Shown: positions 1 through 9,256, numbered from the stretch's first letter. The stretch is 64,000 nucleotides of DNA from JAVEDQ01 sp963783105 (GCA_963783105.1 CAWAMI010000007.1:310001-374000), one strand, 5' to 3'. Numbers and translations: made by a program. Notes: generated by a model not told the origin, from the letters alone.

Positions 1-1
1 C

Positions 2-328
2 ACGATCTCCCGGGTGGCGTTGTCGTCGAACTCGTGGACCAACCGCACGCGCCGAACGACGTCGCCGCGGGGTCGGACGGCTCGGATCGGCTGGTTCTCC
101 GTCGTGGACCCGAACGTCCTCACGGTGGTGCGCCCGACCGGACCGCGGCTACGCCTCCTGATCGTGCCGCCCGAGGCCTCGGCGGAGTCGGCGTCGAACG
201 CCGGCAGCGCGGCCGTCGCGCAGGGGCGGACGGAGAGCCCGGCCGACCTGCTCGTCACCGCCGGGGTCTCGGACGTGCACCGGGTGCGCCCCGGCGACCT
301 CGGCATGTACGGCGGGAGCGAGCAGTGA
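2..328 (+). CDS. C-terminal fragment of an unrecognised protein
   Basis: This frame is open from the first bases of the window and ends in TGA at 326-328, so only the C-terminal 108 or so residues are visible and the real start lies outside. The visible part has a basic stretch, then a hydrophobic strand-rich segment (WFSVVDPNVLTVVRP, LRLLIVPPEA) and an acidic, glycine-rich end. I do not recognise the family. The stop overlaps the GTG start of the next gene by four bases (GTGA), so the two are probably translationally coupled and in one operon. Codon third positions are strongly G/C, as in the neighbouring genes, which supports real coding. Confidence 0.5.
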   Translation, partial: TISRVALSSNSWTNRTRRTTSPRGRTARIGWFSVVDPNVLTVVRPTGPRLRLLIVPPEASAESASNAGSAAVAQGRTESPADLLVTAGVSDVHRVRPGDLGMYGGSEQ

Positions 329-594
329 GTGCCCCCACGCTCGAGCGGCTGTGCGCGGAATGCGGCGGCGACGGCGGCCAGCTCGTGCGCGCCCGCCTGG
401 TCGTGCGGCTCGTGGAGGACCGGGAACACGAGTCCGGCTACGAAGCCTGGTTCCATCGCGGCCACCTGCCCGCGGGCTACCGCGTCGTCGAGCGAGGCTC
501 CGAGCGTCTCCCCGGAGCGGCCGCGGACGCACGGGTCACCGAGCGACGGGTTCCGGGCTCCTTCCGGCGGCCTGATCCGGGACCAGAAGACTGA
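325..594 (+). CDS. Small hypothetical protein with a CxxC pair
   Basis: An 89-residue protein starting at GTG 325, overlapping the stop of the upstream gene by four bases, which decides the start. A CAEC motif near residues 10-13 could bind a metal, but there is no second Cys pair, so a full zinc ribbon is not visible. The middle (residues 20-60) has the composition of a small mixed alpha/beta domain; the C-terminus is rich in Pro, Arg and Gly and looks disordered. It runs 59 bases into the 3' end of egtD on the opposite strand, so the two genes are convergent. No function can be assigned; partnership with the truncated upstream gene is the only context. Confidence 0.5.
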   Translation: MSAPTLERLCAECGGDGGQLVRARLVVRLVEDREHESGYEAWFHRGHLPAGYRVVERGSERLPGAAADARVTERRVPGSFRRPDPGPED

Positions 595-1540
595 GCGCGT
601 AGTCGCCCGCCTCGTCGGTCCACCACGAGGCGACCCGGAGACCGACCGCCGCTGCCTCCGCCTCGACCTTGGCGCGGCGGAACTTGGCCGAGATCTCGGT
701 CCGCATCTGCTCACCCGCGGCGAAGGGCACCACGAGGTCCAGGGCGGGGACGCGGACCTCCTGGTCCCGCAGCGACTCCAGCCGCATCTCCACCCACTCG
801 TTCCCGGCGTCCCAGACCGAGAGGTGGCGGAACGCGTCGAGGTCGAAGTCGGCGCCCAGCTCCCGGTTCACGACGGCGAGCACGTTCAGGTCGAACGCGG
901 CGGTGACGCCCGCCGCGTCGTCGTAGGCACGGACGAGTCGCTCCGGCTCCTTCACCAGGTCGGTACCGAGCAGGAACGCATCCTCCGGCCCGAGCATGGC
1001 GGCGACGCCGGCGAGGAAGCGCCATCGCGCGTCGGGCACCAGATTGCCGATGGTTCCGCCGAGGAAGGCGATCAACCTGCGCCGCGCGCTCGGCAGCTGG
1101 TCGAGATGGGACTCGAAGTCGGCGACGACGGCCTCGACCGTGAGCTGCGGGTACTCCTCGGTCAGGGTCTCCGCCGAGGCGCGGAGGGCACTCTCGCTGA
1201 CGTCCGCGGCCACGTAGGCGGTGCAGCTGCCCTCGGCGGTGAGCGCGTCGAGCAGGACGCGCGCCTTCTCGCAGGAGCCGGCGCCGAGTTCGACCAGCAT
1301 CTCCGCCCGGGTGGCGTGCGCGATCTCGCCGGCCCGCCGCGTCAGGATCTCCCGCTCGGCCCGGGTCGGGTAGTACTCGGGCAGCCGCGTGATGTCCTCG
1401 AACAACTCGCTGCCGCGGGCGTCGTAGAGCCACTTCGGCGGCAGCTCCTTCGGGGTGCGGGTCAGTCCGTCCGCCACGTCGCGGGCGAGCTCCTCGGTGG
1501 CGTCGGCGAGCTCGAGGTAGCGGGAGAGCGTCGGGGTCAC
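536..1540 (-). CDS. egtD: L-histidine N-alpha-methyltransferase EgtD
   Basis: EgtD trimethylates the alpha-amino group of histidine with S-adenosylmethionine to give hercynine, the first step of ergothioneine synthesis in the cytoplasm. The 334-residue length fits the family (about 320). Family-typical stretches are visible: YDARGSELFEDI (about residues 39-50), EYYPTR (55-60), the SAM-binding loop ELGAGSCEKAR (84-94), FLGGTIGNL and the C-terminal SAKFRR segment. The GTG start at 1540 overlaps the egtC stop in a GTGA, so it is the last gene of egtABCD. Its 3' end overlaps the convergent small gene at 325-594 by 59 bases. No egtE (the C-S lyase) follows in this window. Confidence 0.96.
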   Translation of the reverse strand: MTPTLSRYLELADATEELARDVADGLTRTPKELPPKWLYDARGSELFEDITRLPEYYPTRAEREILTRRAGEIAHATRAEMLVELGAGSCEKARVLLDALTAEGSCTAYVAADVSESALRASAETLTEEYPQLTVEAVVADFESHLDQLPSARRRLIAFLGGTIGNLVPDARWRFLAGVAAMLGPEDAFLLGTDLVKEPERLVRAYDDAAGVTAAFDLNVLAVVNRELGADFDLDAFRHLSVWDAGNEWVEMRLESLRDQEVRVPALDLVVPFAAGEQMRTEISAKFRRAKVEAEAAAVGLRVASWWTDEAGDYALSLLVPDQAAGRSPEPVAR

Positions 1541-2343
1541 GCGATTCCTTTCACAGCGGCGGTGTCGATCGAACGGGTGCTGACCCGGCCCTGCTCCACG
1601 GTGAGCAGGGTCCGGTCCGGGATCTCGCGCCAGGGGGAGCTGTCCGGTCCGGCGGCCGCTACGGCGGCCGCTCCGTTGGCCGCTCCGTCGGCTCCTCCGT
1701 CGGCGCTGTCGTCGGGCTCGGAGGCGATGCGGATGCCCGCGTCGTCCTGCGCGAGCCAGAGGGTGTCGCCCCAGGCGGTGACCGCGAACCGTCGCCCGTC
1801 GGTGAGGTAGAGGTTCATCCGCCCGTCGGTGCGGGCGGCGACGGAGCGGACGACGTCGGCGAGTGCCTCGGCGAGGCTCGCCCCGCCGTCCAGGCGGGCC
1901 ACCACGAGGGCCCAGAGCAGCGCCGAGTCCACCCGCGATTCGGGCACGGCGCCCGGCGGCAGCAGGCGCCGGAGCACCGCCGTGTCGGGGACGAAGCCGT
2001 TGTGGCCGAACAGCAGGTCTCCGGCCGCGAAGGGCGGGGTGGCGGTCACCTCGACGGGCATCCCGACCGACGCGCTCCGCACCCCGGCCAACACACAGCC
2101 GGACTCGACGACGCCGGCCAGGCTCGCGAACGACTCGTCCGACCACATCGGCATGGCGGTGCGGTACCGGGCCGGAGCCGAGCGGGCAGGCGAGTACCAG
2201 CCGACCCCGAAGCCGTCGGCGTTCACCGTCCCGTGCTTCTGGCGGCGGGGCGCGTAGGACTGGCGGAGCAACCCGAACGGCGGGTCGAGCAACAGCGATT
2301 CGAGGGTCCGTGGTCTGCCGAGCCAGGCGACGAAGCGGCACAC
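1537..2343 (-). CDS. egtC: Ergothioneine glutamine amidohydrolase EgtC
   Basis: EgtC is a class-II (Ntn-type) amidohydrolase that removes the gamma-glutamyl group from the hercynyl-gamma-glutamylcysteine sulfoxide made by EgtB. The GTG at 2341-2343 is chosen because it puts Cys at position 2 (VCRFVAWLG), the obligatory catalytic nucleophile after removal of the initiator residue. Other family features are NADGFGVGWY (about 41-50) and the FGHNG loop near residue 110. The protein is 268 residues, close to the family norm. An Asp/Gly/Ala-rich insertion near residues 205-230 looks like a disordered surface loop. It starts two bases after the end of egtB and overlaps egtD by four bases, so the operon is tightly coupled. 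Confidence 0.95.
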   Translation of the reverse strand: MCRFVAWLGRPRTLESLLLDPPFGLLRQSYAPRRQKHGTVNADGFGVGWYSPARSAPARYRTAMPMWSDESFASLAGVVESGCVLAGVRSASVGMPVEVTATPPFAAGDLLFGHNGFVPDTAVLRRLLPPGAVPESRVDSALLWALVVARLDGGASLAEALADVVRSVAARTDGRMNLYLTDGRRFAVTAWGDTLWLAQDDAGIRIASEPDDSADGGADGAANGAAAVAAAGPDSSPWREIPDRTLLTVEQGRVSTRSIDTAAVKGIA

Positions 2344-2344
2344 G

Positions 2345-3796
2345 TCAGGCGTCCCGCGCGGTCCGGAACCCGGCGAAGATCTGCCGCCGGATCGGATAGT
2401 CCCAGTTCCGGAAGGTGGTGCGGCAGGCGACGGCGTCGGTCGCCCAGGAGCCACCGCGCAGCACCTGGTAGTCGGCGCCGAAGAAGACCTCGCTGTACTC
2501 CCGGTAGGGGAAGACGCAGAAGCCGGGGTAGCCGTTGAAGGAGGTGGACGTCCACTCCCACACGTCGCCGAGCATCTGCTGGGCGCCCACCGGGGAAGCC
2601 CCGGCCGGGTAGGCGCCGACCGGTGCCGGCTGCAGATGTCGCTGGCCGAGGTTCGCCTGATCCGGCTGCGGAAGCCCGTCCCCCCACGGGTAGCGGCGCT
2701 TGGTGCCCGTCGCCGGATCCCAGGAGGCCGCCTTCTCCCACTCGGCCTCGCTCGGCAGTCGGCGGCCGGCCCAGCGGGCGTAGGCGTCGGCCTCGTAGAA
2801 GCAGACGTGCTGCACCGGCTGCTCGTCCGGCAGGGCTTCGACCCGCCCGAAGCGCCGCCGGTACCAGCCGGAGCCGGAGGCGGACCGGAATACGACGCCG
2901 TCGCGCAGCCAGAACGCCGGCGTGCGTTTGCCCGATCGGCAGCGCCAGTCCCAGCCGGCATCGCTCCACCACCGGCGCTCGTCGTAGCCCCCGGCCTCCA
3001 CGAAGGCGCGGTAGGCGCCGTTGCTGACCGGCAGGGTGTCGATCCAGAAGGCCGGGACGTCGACCAGGTGCGCGGGACGCTCGTTGTCGTGCGCCCAGGG
3101 GTCGGTCGAGGTCCCGAACGGAAACGCCCCGGCGGGGACCAGCACCTCGGTCGTCGCGGGCGGGCCCGCCATCGTGGTCGCGGGCTGGCCCGCCGTCGTC
3201 GCCGCGCTCGGCGGCGGGACGTCGGTGAGCACCGGCTCGCCGCGGCGCAGCTGGTGGGTGGCGAGCATCGTCTCGTCGTGCATGTGCTCGTGCTGCACGA
3301 CCATCCGGTGCACGAAGGCGCCGGCCGTCAGCGGCCGGTCCGGTCCGAGCGGGAGGGTCTCGAGCGAGTCGAGGACCTTGGCCCGGACCGTGGACAGGTA
3401 CTGCTGGGCGTCGTCTCGGCGGAGCAGGGGCAGCGTGGGCCGGGTCGAGCGGGGGTGCTCGAAGGCGTCGTAGATCGAGTCGATCTCCGGGCGCATCGGG
3501 TCCTGGCCCGCGGCCTCCCGGAGCAGCCACAGCTCCTCGTAGTTGCCGACGTGGGCGTAGTCCCAGACCAGCGGCGACATGAGCGTCGAGTGCTGGCTGA
3601 GCAGCTCGTCCTCGTCGAGGACGTCGACCGTCAGCGACTCGCTGCGCCGCCGGACGCGGATCAGCTCGTCGGCCAGCGACTCCCGCAGGGTCGCGTCCGA
3701 GGCGTCGGTCTGCGGGGGCAGGGTGGGTCCGGGCGGAGTGGGTTCGGGCAGGGTGGGTCCGGGTGTAGTCGGATCGTGCAGCGGGCTCAGGGCCAC
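2345..3796 (-). CDS. egtB: Hercynine oxygenase (sulfoxide synthase) EgtB
   Basis: EgtB is the non-haem iron enzyme that joins hercynine to gamma-glutamylcysteine with O2, forming the C-S bond and the sulfoxide. The 483-residue protein has the expected two parts: an N-terminal DinB-like helical domain with the iron-binding QHEHMHDE motif (His169 and His173, HX3HXE type), and a C-terminal formylglycine-generating-enzyme/sulfatase-modifying domain (about residues 200-480) with RLPSEAEWEKAA, DVWEWTS and LRGGSW. The first 30 residues are a Pro/Thr-rich low-complexity leader not typical of the family, so a later start is possible; GTG 3796 overlaps the end of egtA by ten bases. Between residues 195 and 220 there is another Ala/Thr/Pro-rich linker. 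Confidence 0.95.
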   Translation of the reverse strand: MALSPLHDPTTPGPTLPEPTPPGPTLPPQTDASDATLRESLADELIRVRRRSESLTVDVLDEDELLSQHSTLMSPLVWDYAHVGNYEELWLLREAAGQDPMRPEIDSIYDAFEHPRSTRPTLPLLRRDDAQQYLSTVRAKVLDSLETLPLGPDRPLTAGAFVHRMVVQHEHMHDETMLATHQLRRGEPVLTDVPPPSAATTAGQPATTMAGPPATTEVLVPAGAFPFGTSTDPWAHDNERPAHLVDVPAFWIDTLPVSNGAYRAFVEAGGYDERRWWSDAGWDWRCRSGKRTPAFWLRDGVVFRSASGSGWYRRRFGRVEALPDEQPVQHVCFYEADAYARWAGRRLPSEAEWEKAASWDPATGTKRRYPWGDGLPQPDQANLGQRHLQPAPVGAYPAGASPVGAQQMLGDVWEWTSTSFNGYPGFCVFPYREYSEVFFGADYQVLRGGSWATDAVACRTTFRNWDYPIRRQIFAGFRTARDA

Positions 3797-5068
3797 AGGA
3801 CGTGCCTTCCGTCGTCGTCGGGACGTGCGAGGTCGAGGGTCCGGCAGGCCGAGGACGGCCGGGCATCGCTCGGGGAGCCGTCCAGGAGGTCGTCGGCGGG
3901 GCATCGCCCGCGGCTGGTGAACCGCTCCCGGAAGGCGTTCACGGAGTCGACGAGGGCGGCGGCGCCGAGGCGCGGCAGCGCCGCCACGGCGGCGTCCAGA
4001 CACCGCTCGGCCGCGCGCCGCAGGCGGGGGTCACCCACGGCGGAACGCATGGCCACGGGGGTGAGCGCCGCGACCGGCTCCACCGCCTCGAGCGCCCGGT
4101 CGGCCGCCGCGGCGTCCTCGATCAACGCCGTCGCCACGGCCGCGGCGGCCTGCCACAGACCGTCGGGCAGCTGGTCGAGGTAGCGGATCTCGAACCAGCC
4201 GCGCGGACGGACCGGGGGGAACAGCGTGGTCAGGTGGTAGGCGAGATCGTCCTCGGTCGGCGGCGCATGCGCCGTCTCGCCCGACAGCCACTGCGCGAAG
4301 GTGATGCCGGGGTCGGCCACCCACGGGCCCGTCTCGGTCCGGATGAGCATCACCCGGGCGGCGAGCGCATAGCGCGCCCAGGCCTCGACCGGGTCCGGCC
4401 CGACCGGCATCCGGGTGCGCCCGGCGTCGATGGCGGACCAGACGGCGAACCGGGTCGAGCGCCACCCGGTGGGCCGGCCGGAGCGGAGCGGGGAGTTGGC
4501 GAAGGTGGCGAGCAGGACCGGCAGCAGGGCGTTGGCGACCTGCCAGCGGCGCGCGACGTCGGCCGGGTCGCAACCGGCGTCAAGACAGATCTGGATGGCG
4601 GCGGTCGACGTCATCATCGCCTCGCCGGCGTCCCCCTGCCCGCCGAAGTATCTCCGCATCGCGGAGTAGCGGGGGCCCTGGACCTGCATGGACGGGGATG
4701 CGCACCGGGTCGACCCCCTGACCCACGAGGTGGAGCCCGGCCGCGGCGAGTGCGGAACGAACCACGGCCAGGTCGCCGGCGAGGAAGCGGCACGCGCCGG
4801 GAAGATCCGGCGCCGGAGCGCTGCTCAGCTCGAGCTGACCGCCGGGCTCATAGGTGATGAGGCTGCCGGACGGGAGTCGCCTGTTGCCGATCGCCTGCTG
4901 TATCGCGGCGATCTCGACGTGCCCCGCGGGGTCGTCGAGTGAGTGGACGAACCACTCCGACTCGAGGCCGACGGTTCCCGGTGGCCCCGTCTTGAAGCAG
5001 ACCCGCTTGACGAAGCCGTGGACGTCCTCGACCCCGGACAGCGGATGCTTGTGTCGAGCTGTACTCAC
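3787..5068 (-). pseudogene. egtA: Glutamate-cysteine ligase EgtA, split by a one-base frameshift
   Basis: EgtA makes gamma-glutamylcysteine from glutamate and cysteine for ergothioneine synthesis. The N-terminal part (from GTG 5068, preceded by a good GAGGAG ribosome site) reads well through ESEWFVHSLDD and ends DPVRIP; the rest, beginning MQVQGPRYSAMRRYF and ending at 3787, lies in another frame. Removing one G from the GGGG run at 4694-4697 on the + strand joins them as DPVRIPSMQVQGPRY and gives a 426-residue protein, the usual EgtA size. All other family landmarks (for example WFEIRYLDQLPDG) are intact, so the lesion is a single indel: a sequencing error or a recent mutation. It heads egtABCD; the 268 bases upstream hold only the leader and probable promoter. 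Confidence 0.9.
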
Positions 5069-5336
5069 GATCGCTCCTCGGTCCGCCCCAGTGCTCGGCC
5101 TTCGACAGCGCGGGAGCCTAGTTCGGCCCTGCGACAATTCTCAGCGGCTCATGCCGTCCGCCGGGAATCCGGTCGTTCGTTCTTCGTACCGCCGACGCCG
5201 TCCGGTTGCCAGCCGTTTGCGTCGGCCGCCGGAGCGGCTCCCGTGCCCGTCGGGACAGTGCGCAGGCGCCTGCGACGGCGCCGGGCGGTGATTACCCGAC
5301 GCCTCCGCCGGTCGTCCTGCAGCCGCCCTCCCGTTC

Positions 5337-5830
5337 TCAAGCGCCGGTCGTCGCGCAGCTGCGCACCTTGGCCAGGTCCGTCTGCGCCTGGCCGTCGGTG
5401 AGGCCGCCGGAGCCGGAGAAGACGCTGTTGTTGACGACCTCGACGCCGCTGCCGCCGGCCTCTTCGATCTGCGACTTGCCGGCGGAGGCGGCCGACGCGT
5501 CGGGGTAGACGAAGACGCCGACGCTGTCGCTGGCGGAGCCGACGGACAGCTGGATCTCGGTGTCGGCGCCGAAGCGGGCCTCGCCCTTCTCCTTGACCTC
5601 GCTGATGTAGAGGCCGGTGGCGTTCAGGCAGTTCTCGACGGTCTTGGCGGCGATCGGTCCGGCGGCTGCGGCGCTCGGGGCCGTGGCGGCGGCGGGGGTG
5701 CTCGCGGGGGAGCCGGCCGGGCTGGAGTCGTTGCCGCAGGCGGTGAGGCCGAGGGCGCGCCGAGGGCGACGCCGGCCAGCAGGGCCGCGGCGGAACGGGT
5801 GTGGTGGACGGGACGGGCGGTGGCGTTCAT
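5337..5830 (-). pseudogene. Small secreted lipoprotein, frameshifted inside the signal peptide
   Basis: From ATG 5830, with AAGGAG about nine bases upstream, the protein begins as a lipoprotein signal peptide (MNATARPVHHTRSAAALLAGVALG), but the lipobox LTACGND that should follow lies in a different frame. A single missing base in the GC-rich stretch around 5750-5766 separates the two. With it restored the product is about 164 residues: signal peptide, lipidated Cys, an Ala/Ser/Pro linker, and a mature domain with two cysteines (ENCLN and VRSCATT) and GVFVYPDASAASAGKSQI. The family is unknown to me; in outline it resembles small actinobacterial surface lipoproteins. It stands alone between egtA and a long non-coding stretch. 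Confidence 0.72.
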
Positions 5831-6546
5831 CGGAGGGCTCCTTGGATTCGGTGCGGTGTGTGCACCGACTGTCGCCCGAGACGTGCAGGCTCCGCAGGAA
5901 TGTCAGCGGGTGGATCCGCGTGCGGTCACCCCGTCGGAACTGGGTGTGGCTGGCACCCCGAAGCGATCCGATACGGCAGGTGGTGGCGACTCCACCGAGA
6001 ACGGCTGCGCAAGAGCCGGCCGGCCGAGTCGACCACGGTGAGGGAGTGGGGACGTCGGACCATGCCGAAGGTCGGGTGCAGCGCACGGTATCGGCACCCA
6101 CGCGCACAGGAGTCCCGCGGGGTGTGGGAGATCCGGGCACCTATGGCGACCCAGATCCACCACACCCCCAGACGTGCACCCGCGCGGTAGCCGGATACTG
6201 CGCGTCTGCCGAGCCCGGCGGGCGCCGTCTGAAGTGACCGACCACCCCGCGGATAGTCCACCGTCGAAGCCTGGTCAAGTGATCGGAAGAGCACCACCGT
6301 CCGCGCATGAGAACTCATGTTGATCTTCTGCCCGCTGCGTCGGATCTGGTTCGTCGGGCCGCGGCGTCGTACTTGGCTCGGGTACGAGGGCCGGAGCCGG
6401 GTCCACAACGATCGCGCCCTGCGCTGGTGGCCGGCTTGGTGTGATGACCGGCAACTGCCACCCGTGCTTGGCGCAGTCTGCGCATCGAACTGTCCATCCG
6501 CTGTCGGTCAGCGCCGGAACCTGCCCGGAGCGCTGGACCGGCCGTC
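5831..6546 (+). other. 716-base stretch without a convincing gene
   Basis: Several open frames exist on both strands here, but none has a ribosome site, consistent G/C third positions or a recognisable protein. The base composition is visibly less GC-rich than in the neighbouring genes. The minus-strand reading near 6440-6520 contains a short segment (GWTVRCADCAKHGWQ) that could be a relic of a small Cys-containing protein, but it has no plausible start. The region separates two leftward genes, so it should contain the promoter of the 5.3-kb lipoprotein and the 3' end of the penicillin-acylase transcript. Confidence 0.4.
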
Positions 6547-9063
6547 CTACTGGTGACCGGAGAAGGAGATCACTTGCTGGATGCCGGTCGGCCGGTTCGT
6601 GTAGCGCATGGTGGTGGGCAGCAGGCCCGGGATGAACGTGATCCGCTCGCGCTTGGCGTCCGAGTGCCAGCTGGCCGGGTTGTCCCCCTGACTGGCCTGC
6701 AACTGCGCCGCCGCGGCGTCGATCGCCGCCCAGATCGACTTCTGGCACGCGGCCTTGTCGCCGTTGCCGCAGTAGCGGTTGGCCTGTGGTGCGGCCACCT
6801 GGTCCCCGAGCAGGGTGTGGAGGTCCTTGTCGAGGTACTGGTACCAGCCCGAGTACTGGCCCTTGGGCGGCAGGTCGAAGCGGGGTACCAGCGTGTTCAG
6901 CTCGTCGAGCTGCGGGCCGAGGACCGGTCCCATCGCCGCATCGGCGATCTTCGGCCAGGCGACGTCCATCACCGCGGCGCCGGGGTCGTCGATGGCGCCG
7001 TTCAGGTCACGGTCGAGGCGGCTGCCGCCGTGCGCGGACCAGTCCTGGAGCAGCTTCAGCGCCTGTTCGGCCCGGGGGTTGGGGGCGGACGAGCCGGCAA
7101 GCAGCCGGGCCAGCAGCGGGACGGTGTCTATGGCCCGCACGTCCTGGGTTCCGGCCGCGTTCATGGCCGACGCAAGGGCCGGCATCGTCCACTTGCCGTC
7201 CTTGCCGAGCCGGTCGAGGTTCTTGTTCAGGAGGTCGACCCGGCCGTCCGGTCCGGCGCGCATCCACTCGTCGTCGGCTGCACCGAAGCCGACGGCGATG
7301 TTGTTGTTCCAGTTCACGATCCGGCCGCTCTGCGGGTCCGTGCCGTGGGGGTGCGCATCTGCGGGCAGGAAGCCCTGCCACTCCTGCCCGCCCGTCCCGT
7401 CGGTCAGCAGGCCCGGATCGACCGACTGCGGACGCTGGGGCAGCAGACCCGAGGTGTACTCCGCGATGTGCTTCGAATCGATGTAGAAGGAGTTGAACGT
7501 CTGCGGCGACTGGGCGGCGGCCGCGAAGAACGTCTCCGGACTCGTGACCGCGCCGGTGGAGAGGTCGTGGTAGAGCAGCAGGTCGACGGCGTCCTTGCCG
7601 TAATCGGACCGCTTCGACGAGATCGCGACCTTCCGGCCGTGGACGGTGGCGTAGCCGGTGACGGGTCCGTGCACGGTGGTCCGGAACGACACCTTCTGGT
7701 CGGGGGCGCCGTCGCTGCCCTTCAGCACTCCGGCGTCGAAGGTGCCCATCGGTCGACACGTGCCCTGGAACATGTAGGACGTGTCGCTGCCGCCGCAGAG
7801 CGTCTCTGCGTACTGGTCGATGATGTCGCCGCTGGCCGAGGTCAGGGTGGTCGCGAAGTCGGCGCCGCGGCCGATCAGCATGTAGCCCGGGAACGGGGCC
7901 GAGGTCGCACCGCGCCACACCAGTCCCGGCGCGTGCATGTCGATCTCGTACGTCAGCCCCGGGTAGTAGTAACCGATCTGCGGACCGCCGACGAGCAACG
8001 GATGCCCGGTGGCCGAGTGCTTGGCGTCCACCATCAGCTCGTTCGACGCGCGCGCGGGGGCAGGGGTCTGCGCCGGCTGCCCGGAGGCGGATACGGCGTG
8101 GTAGCTACCGGGGTCGATGATCACGTTGCCGGTCGCGGGCTGCGCCGGGAGCGGCTCGTACGGGAACCGGCCGTCGATGCTGGTCGGCTGCCCCGGGTCG
8201 TCGTGCTGGCGCAGGTCGTTGAACACCGACATCCCGCGCTGGTCCCCGAGGCGGCCCTGGAGGCCGGCGAGGAACTGCGTCCGGCGCGCCTCGTCGCCGC
8301 CGCCCTGCCCGACGAACTGGCCCTTCAGCGCCTCCAGCGCGAAGGTGTCGTTCCGGGTCCACGGCTTGGCGCTCGACTTGGTCGCGGCGTGGTAGGCGTT
8401 GACGCCGGCCGAGAAGGTGTCGATGTCGTGCAGCACCTGCCGGCCCTTCGGCCCGGCCTGCTCGAGCGCCGTGCTCTGCGCGGACAGCGCCTGCTCGGTC
8501 TGCTGGCTGGGCACGAAGTTCTGCAGTTTGGAGATCAGGTCCAGGGCGACCAGTCCGGGAGCGCCGACCGCCGCGACCCGCGAGTTGTACCGGGCCTGCT
8601 CCAGCAGCAGGCCGCGGTCCTCCGCCGCGATCCAGCCCGACGCCCAGATGCCCCCGTCGTAGGTCGTCGCCGTCACGTGGGGCACGTGGAAGCGGTCCCG
8701 CACCAGCGTGACCCCAGCCATGGGGACCTTCTCCGGTGAACCAGGACCGTCGGGCCCGACGCCGAAGCCCTCCGACTTGAAGTCGTCCAGCAGGTCCTGC
8801 TGGTTCACCTGGTCGAAGCGTGGCGTGAGCGCGTCGTACATCTTGGCCTGGGTGTCAGCCCCGGCCGGCGGAGGCACCGCCCCGTACTGGCCGTGCGGGA
8901 GGATGTTGCGGGCGTAGGCGGCGTAGTCGAAGTCGGCTCCGTGACCGCTGCCCGGTCCCGGCGCCGTGGAGTCCGACTGCCGGGACCCGCTGCAGGCGGT
9001 CATCGTGACGGCGAGCAGCACACTGCATAGGGCAGCAGCGCCACGGGACCTTCGGATCGACAT
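6547..9063 (-). CDS. Penicillin acylase family lipoprotein
   Basis: An 838-residue secreted Ntn-hydrolase of the penicillin G acylase/AHL acylase superfamily. Residues 1-25 form a lipoprotein signal peptide ending in the lipobox MTACSG. An alpha chain follows, including VTLVRDRFHVPHVTATT and ASGWIAAEDRGLLLEQARY, both typical of the family. The autoprocessing site is at ASNELMV, giving Ser340 as the predicted catalytic N-terminus of the beta chain; the downstream GYYYPGLTYEIDMHAPG and NWNNNIAVG segments fit the substrate pocket and oxyanion region. The natural substrate cannot be read from the sequence: beta-lactams, acyl-homoserine lactones and other amides are all used in the superfamily. 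ATG 9063 is the only start ahead of the signal peptide. Confidence 0.93.
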   Translation of the reverse strand: MSIRRSRGAAALCSVLLAVTMTACSGSRQSDSTAPGPGSGHGADFDYAAYARNILPHGQYGAVPPPAGADTQAKMYDALTPRFDQVNQQDLLDDFKSEGFGVGPDGPGSPEKVPMAGVTLVRDRFHVPHVTATTYDGGIWASGWIAAEDRGLLLEQARYNSRVAAVGAPGLVALDLISKLQNFVPSQQTEQALSAQSTALEQAGPKGRQVLHDIDTFSAGVNAYHAATKSSAKPWTRNDTFALEALKGQFVGQGGGDEARRTQFLAGLQGRLGDQRGMSVFNDLRQHDDPGQPTSIDGRFPYEPLPAQPATGNVIIDPGSYHAVSASGQPAQTPAPARASNELMVDAKHSATGHPLLVGGPQIGYYYPGLTYEIDMHAPGLVWRGATSAPFPGYMLIGRGADFATTLTSASGDIIDQYAETLCGGSDTSYMFQGTCRPMGTFDAGVLKGSDGAPDQKVSFRTTVHGPVTGYATVHGRKVAISSKRSDYGKDAVDLLLYHDLSTGAVTSPETFFAAAAQSPQTFNSFYIDSKHIAEYTSGLLPQRPQSVDPGLLTDGTGGQEWQGFLPADAHPHGTDPQSGRIVNWNNNIAVGFGAADDEWMRAGPDGRVDLLNKNLDRLGKDGKWTMPALASAMNAAGTQDVRAIDTVPLLARLLAGSSAPNPRAEQALKLLQDWSAHGGSRLDRDLNGAIDDPGAAVMDVAWPKIADAAMGPVLGPQLDELNTLVPRFDLPPKGQYSGWYQYLDKDLHTLLGDQVAAPQANRYCGNGDKAACQKSIWAAIDAAAAQLQASQGDNPASWHSDAKRERITFIPGLLPTTMRYTNRPTGIQQVISFSGHQ

Positions 9064-9240
9064 GACCGGACCCTATGCTCACCCGCCCGTTGCGCTGAGT
9101 GTTGCGTCACAACCGGGCGTTCTGCCGATGAGCCGACCCCTCTGTCTGGCGGTCTCGCCCGGTCAGGCAGCGGAATGGACCTGCGTCCTCGTGCTGGTTG
9201 GCCTTTGCGATAGTTGGCCAGCGGGCCTCGTGACCTCAAC

Positions 9241-9256
9241 CGATCACGCCGCTGTC
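9241..9256 (+). repeat. Weak fourth copy of the module-boundary hairpin repeat
   Basis: These 16 bases (CGATCACGCCGCTGTC) match the first 17 bases of the copy at 12191 with one substitution and one single-base gap. They lie between the start of the penicillin-acylase gene and the 3' end of the decayed gene at 9295-9709. By itself so short a match could be chance; it is listed because it sits at the left edge of the accessory patch, where a boundary copy would be expected. Confidence 0.35.

Noticed and set aside
5926..6408. Minus-strand open frame of 160 codons in the 5.8-6.5 kb gap
   Set aside because: No ribosome site, no G/C third-position preference, no recognisable domain; chance open frame in GC-rich DNA.
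6553..8739. Long plus-strand open frame of 728 codons
   Set aside because: It is the complement of the penicillin-acylase gene, which has signal peptide and catalytic motifs; the plus-strand product is Arg/Gly/Val-rich with no family.
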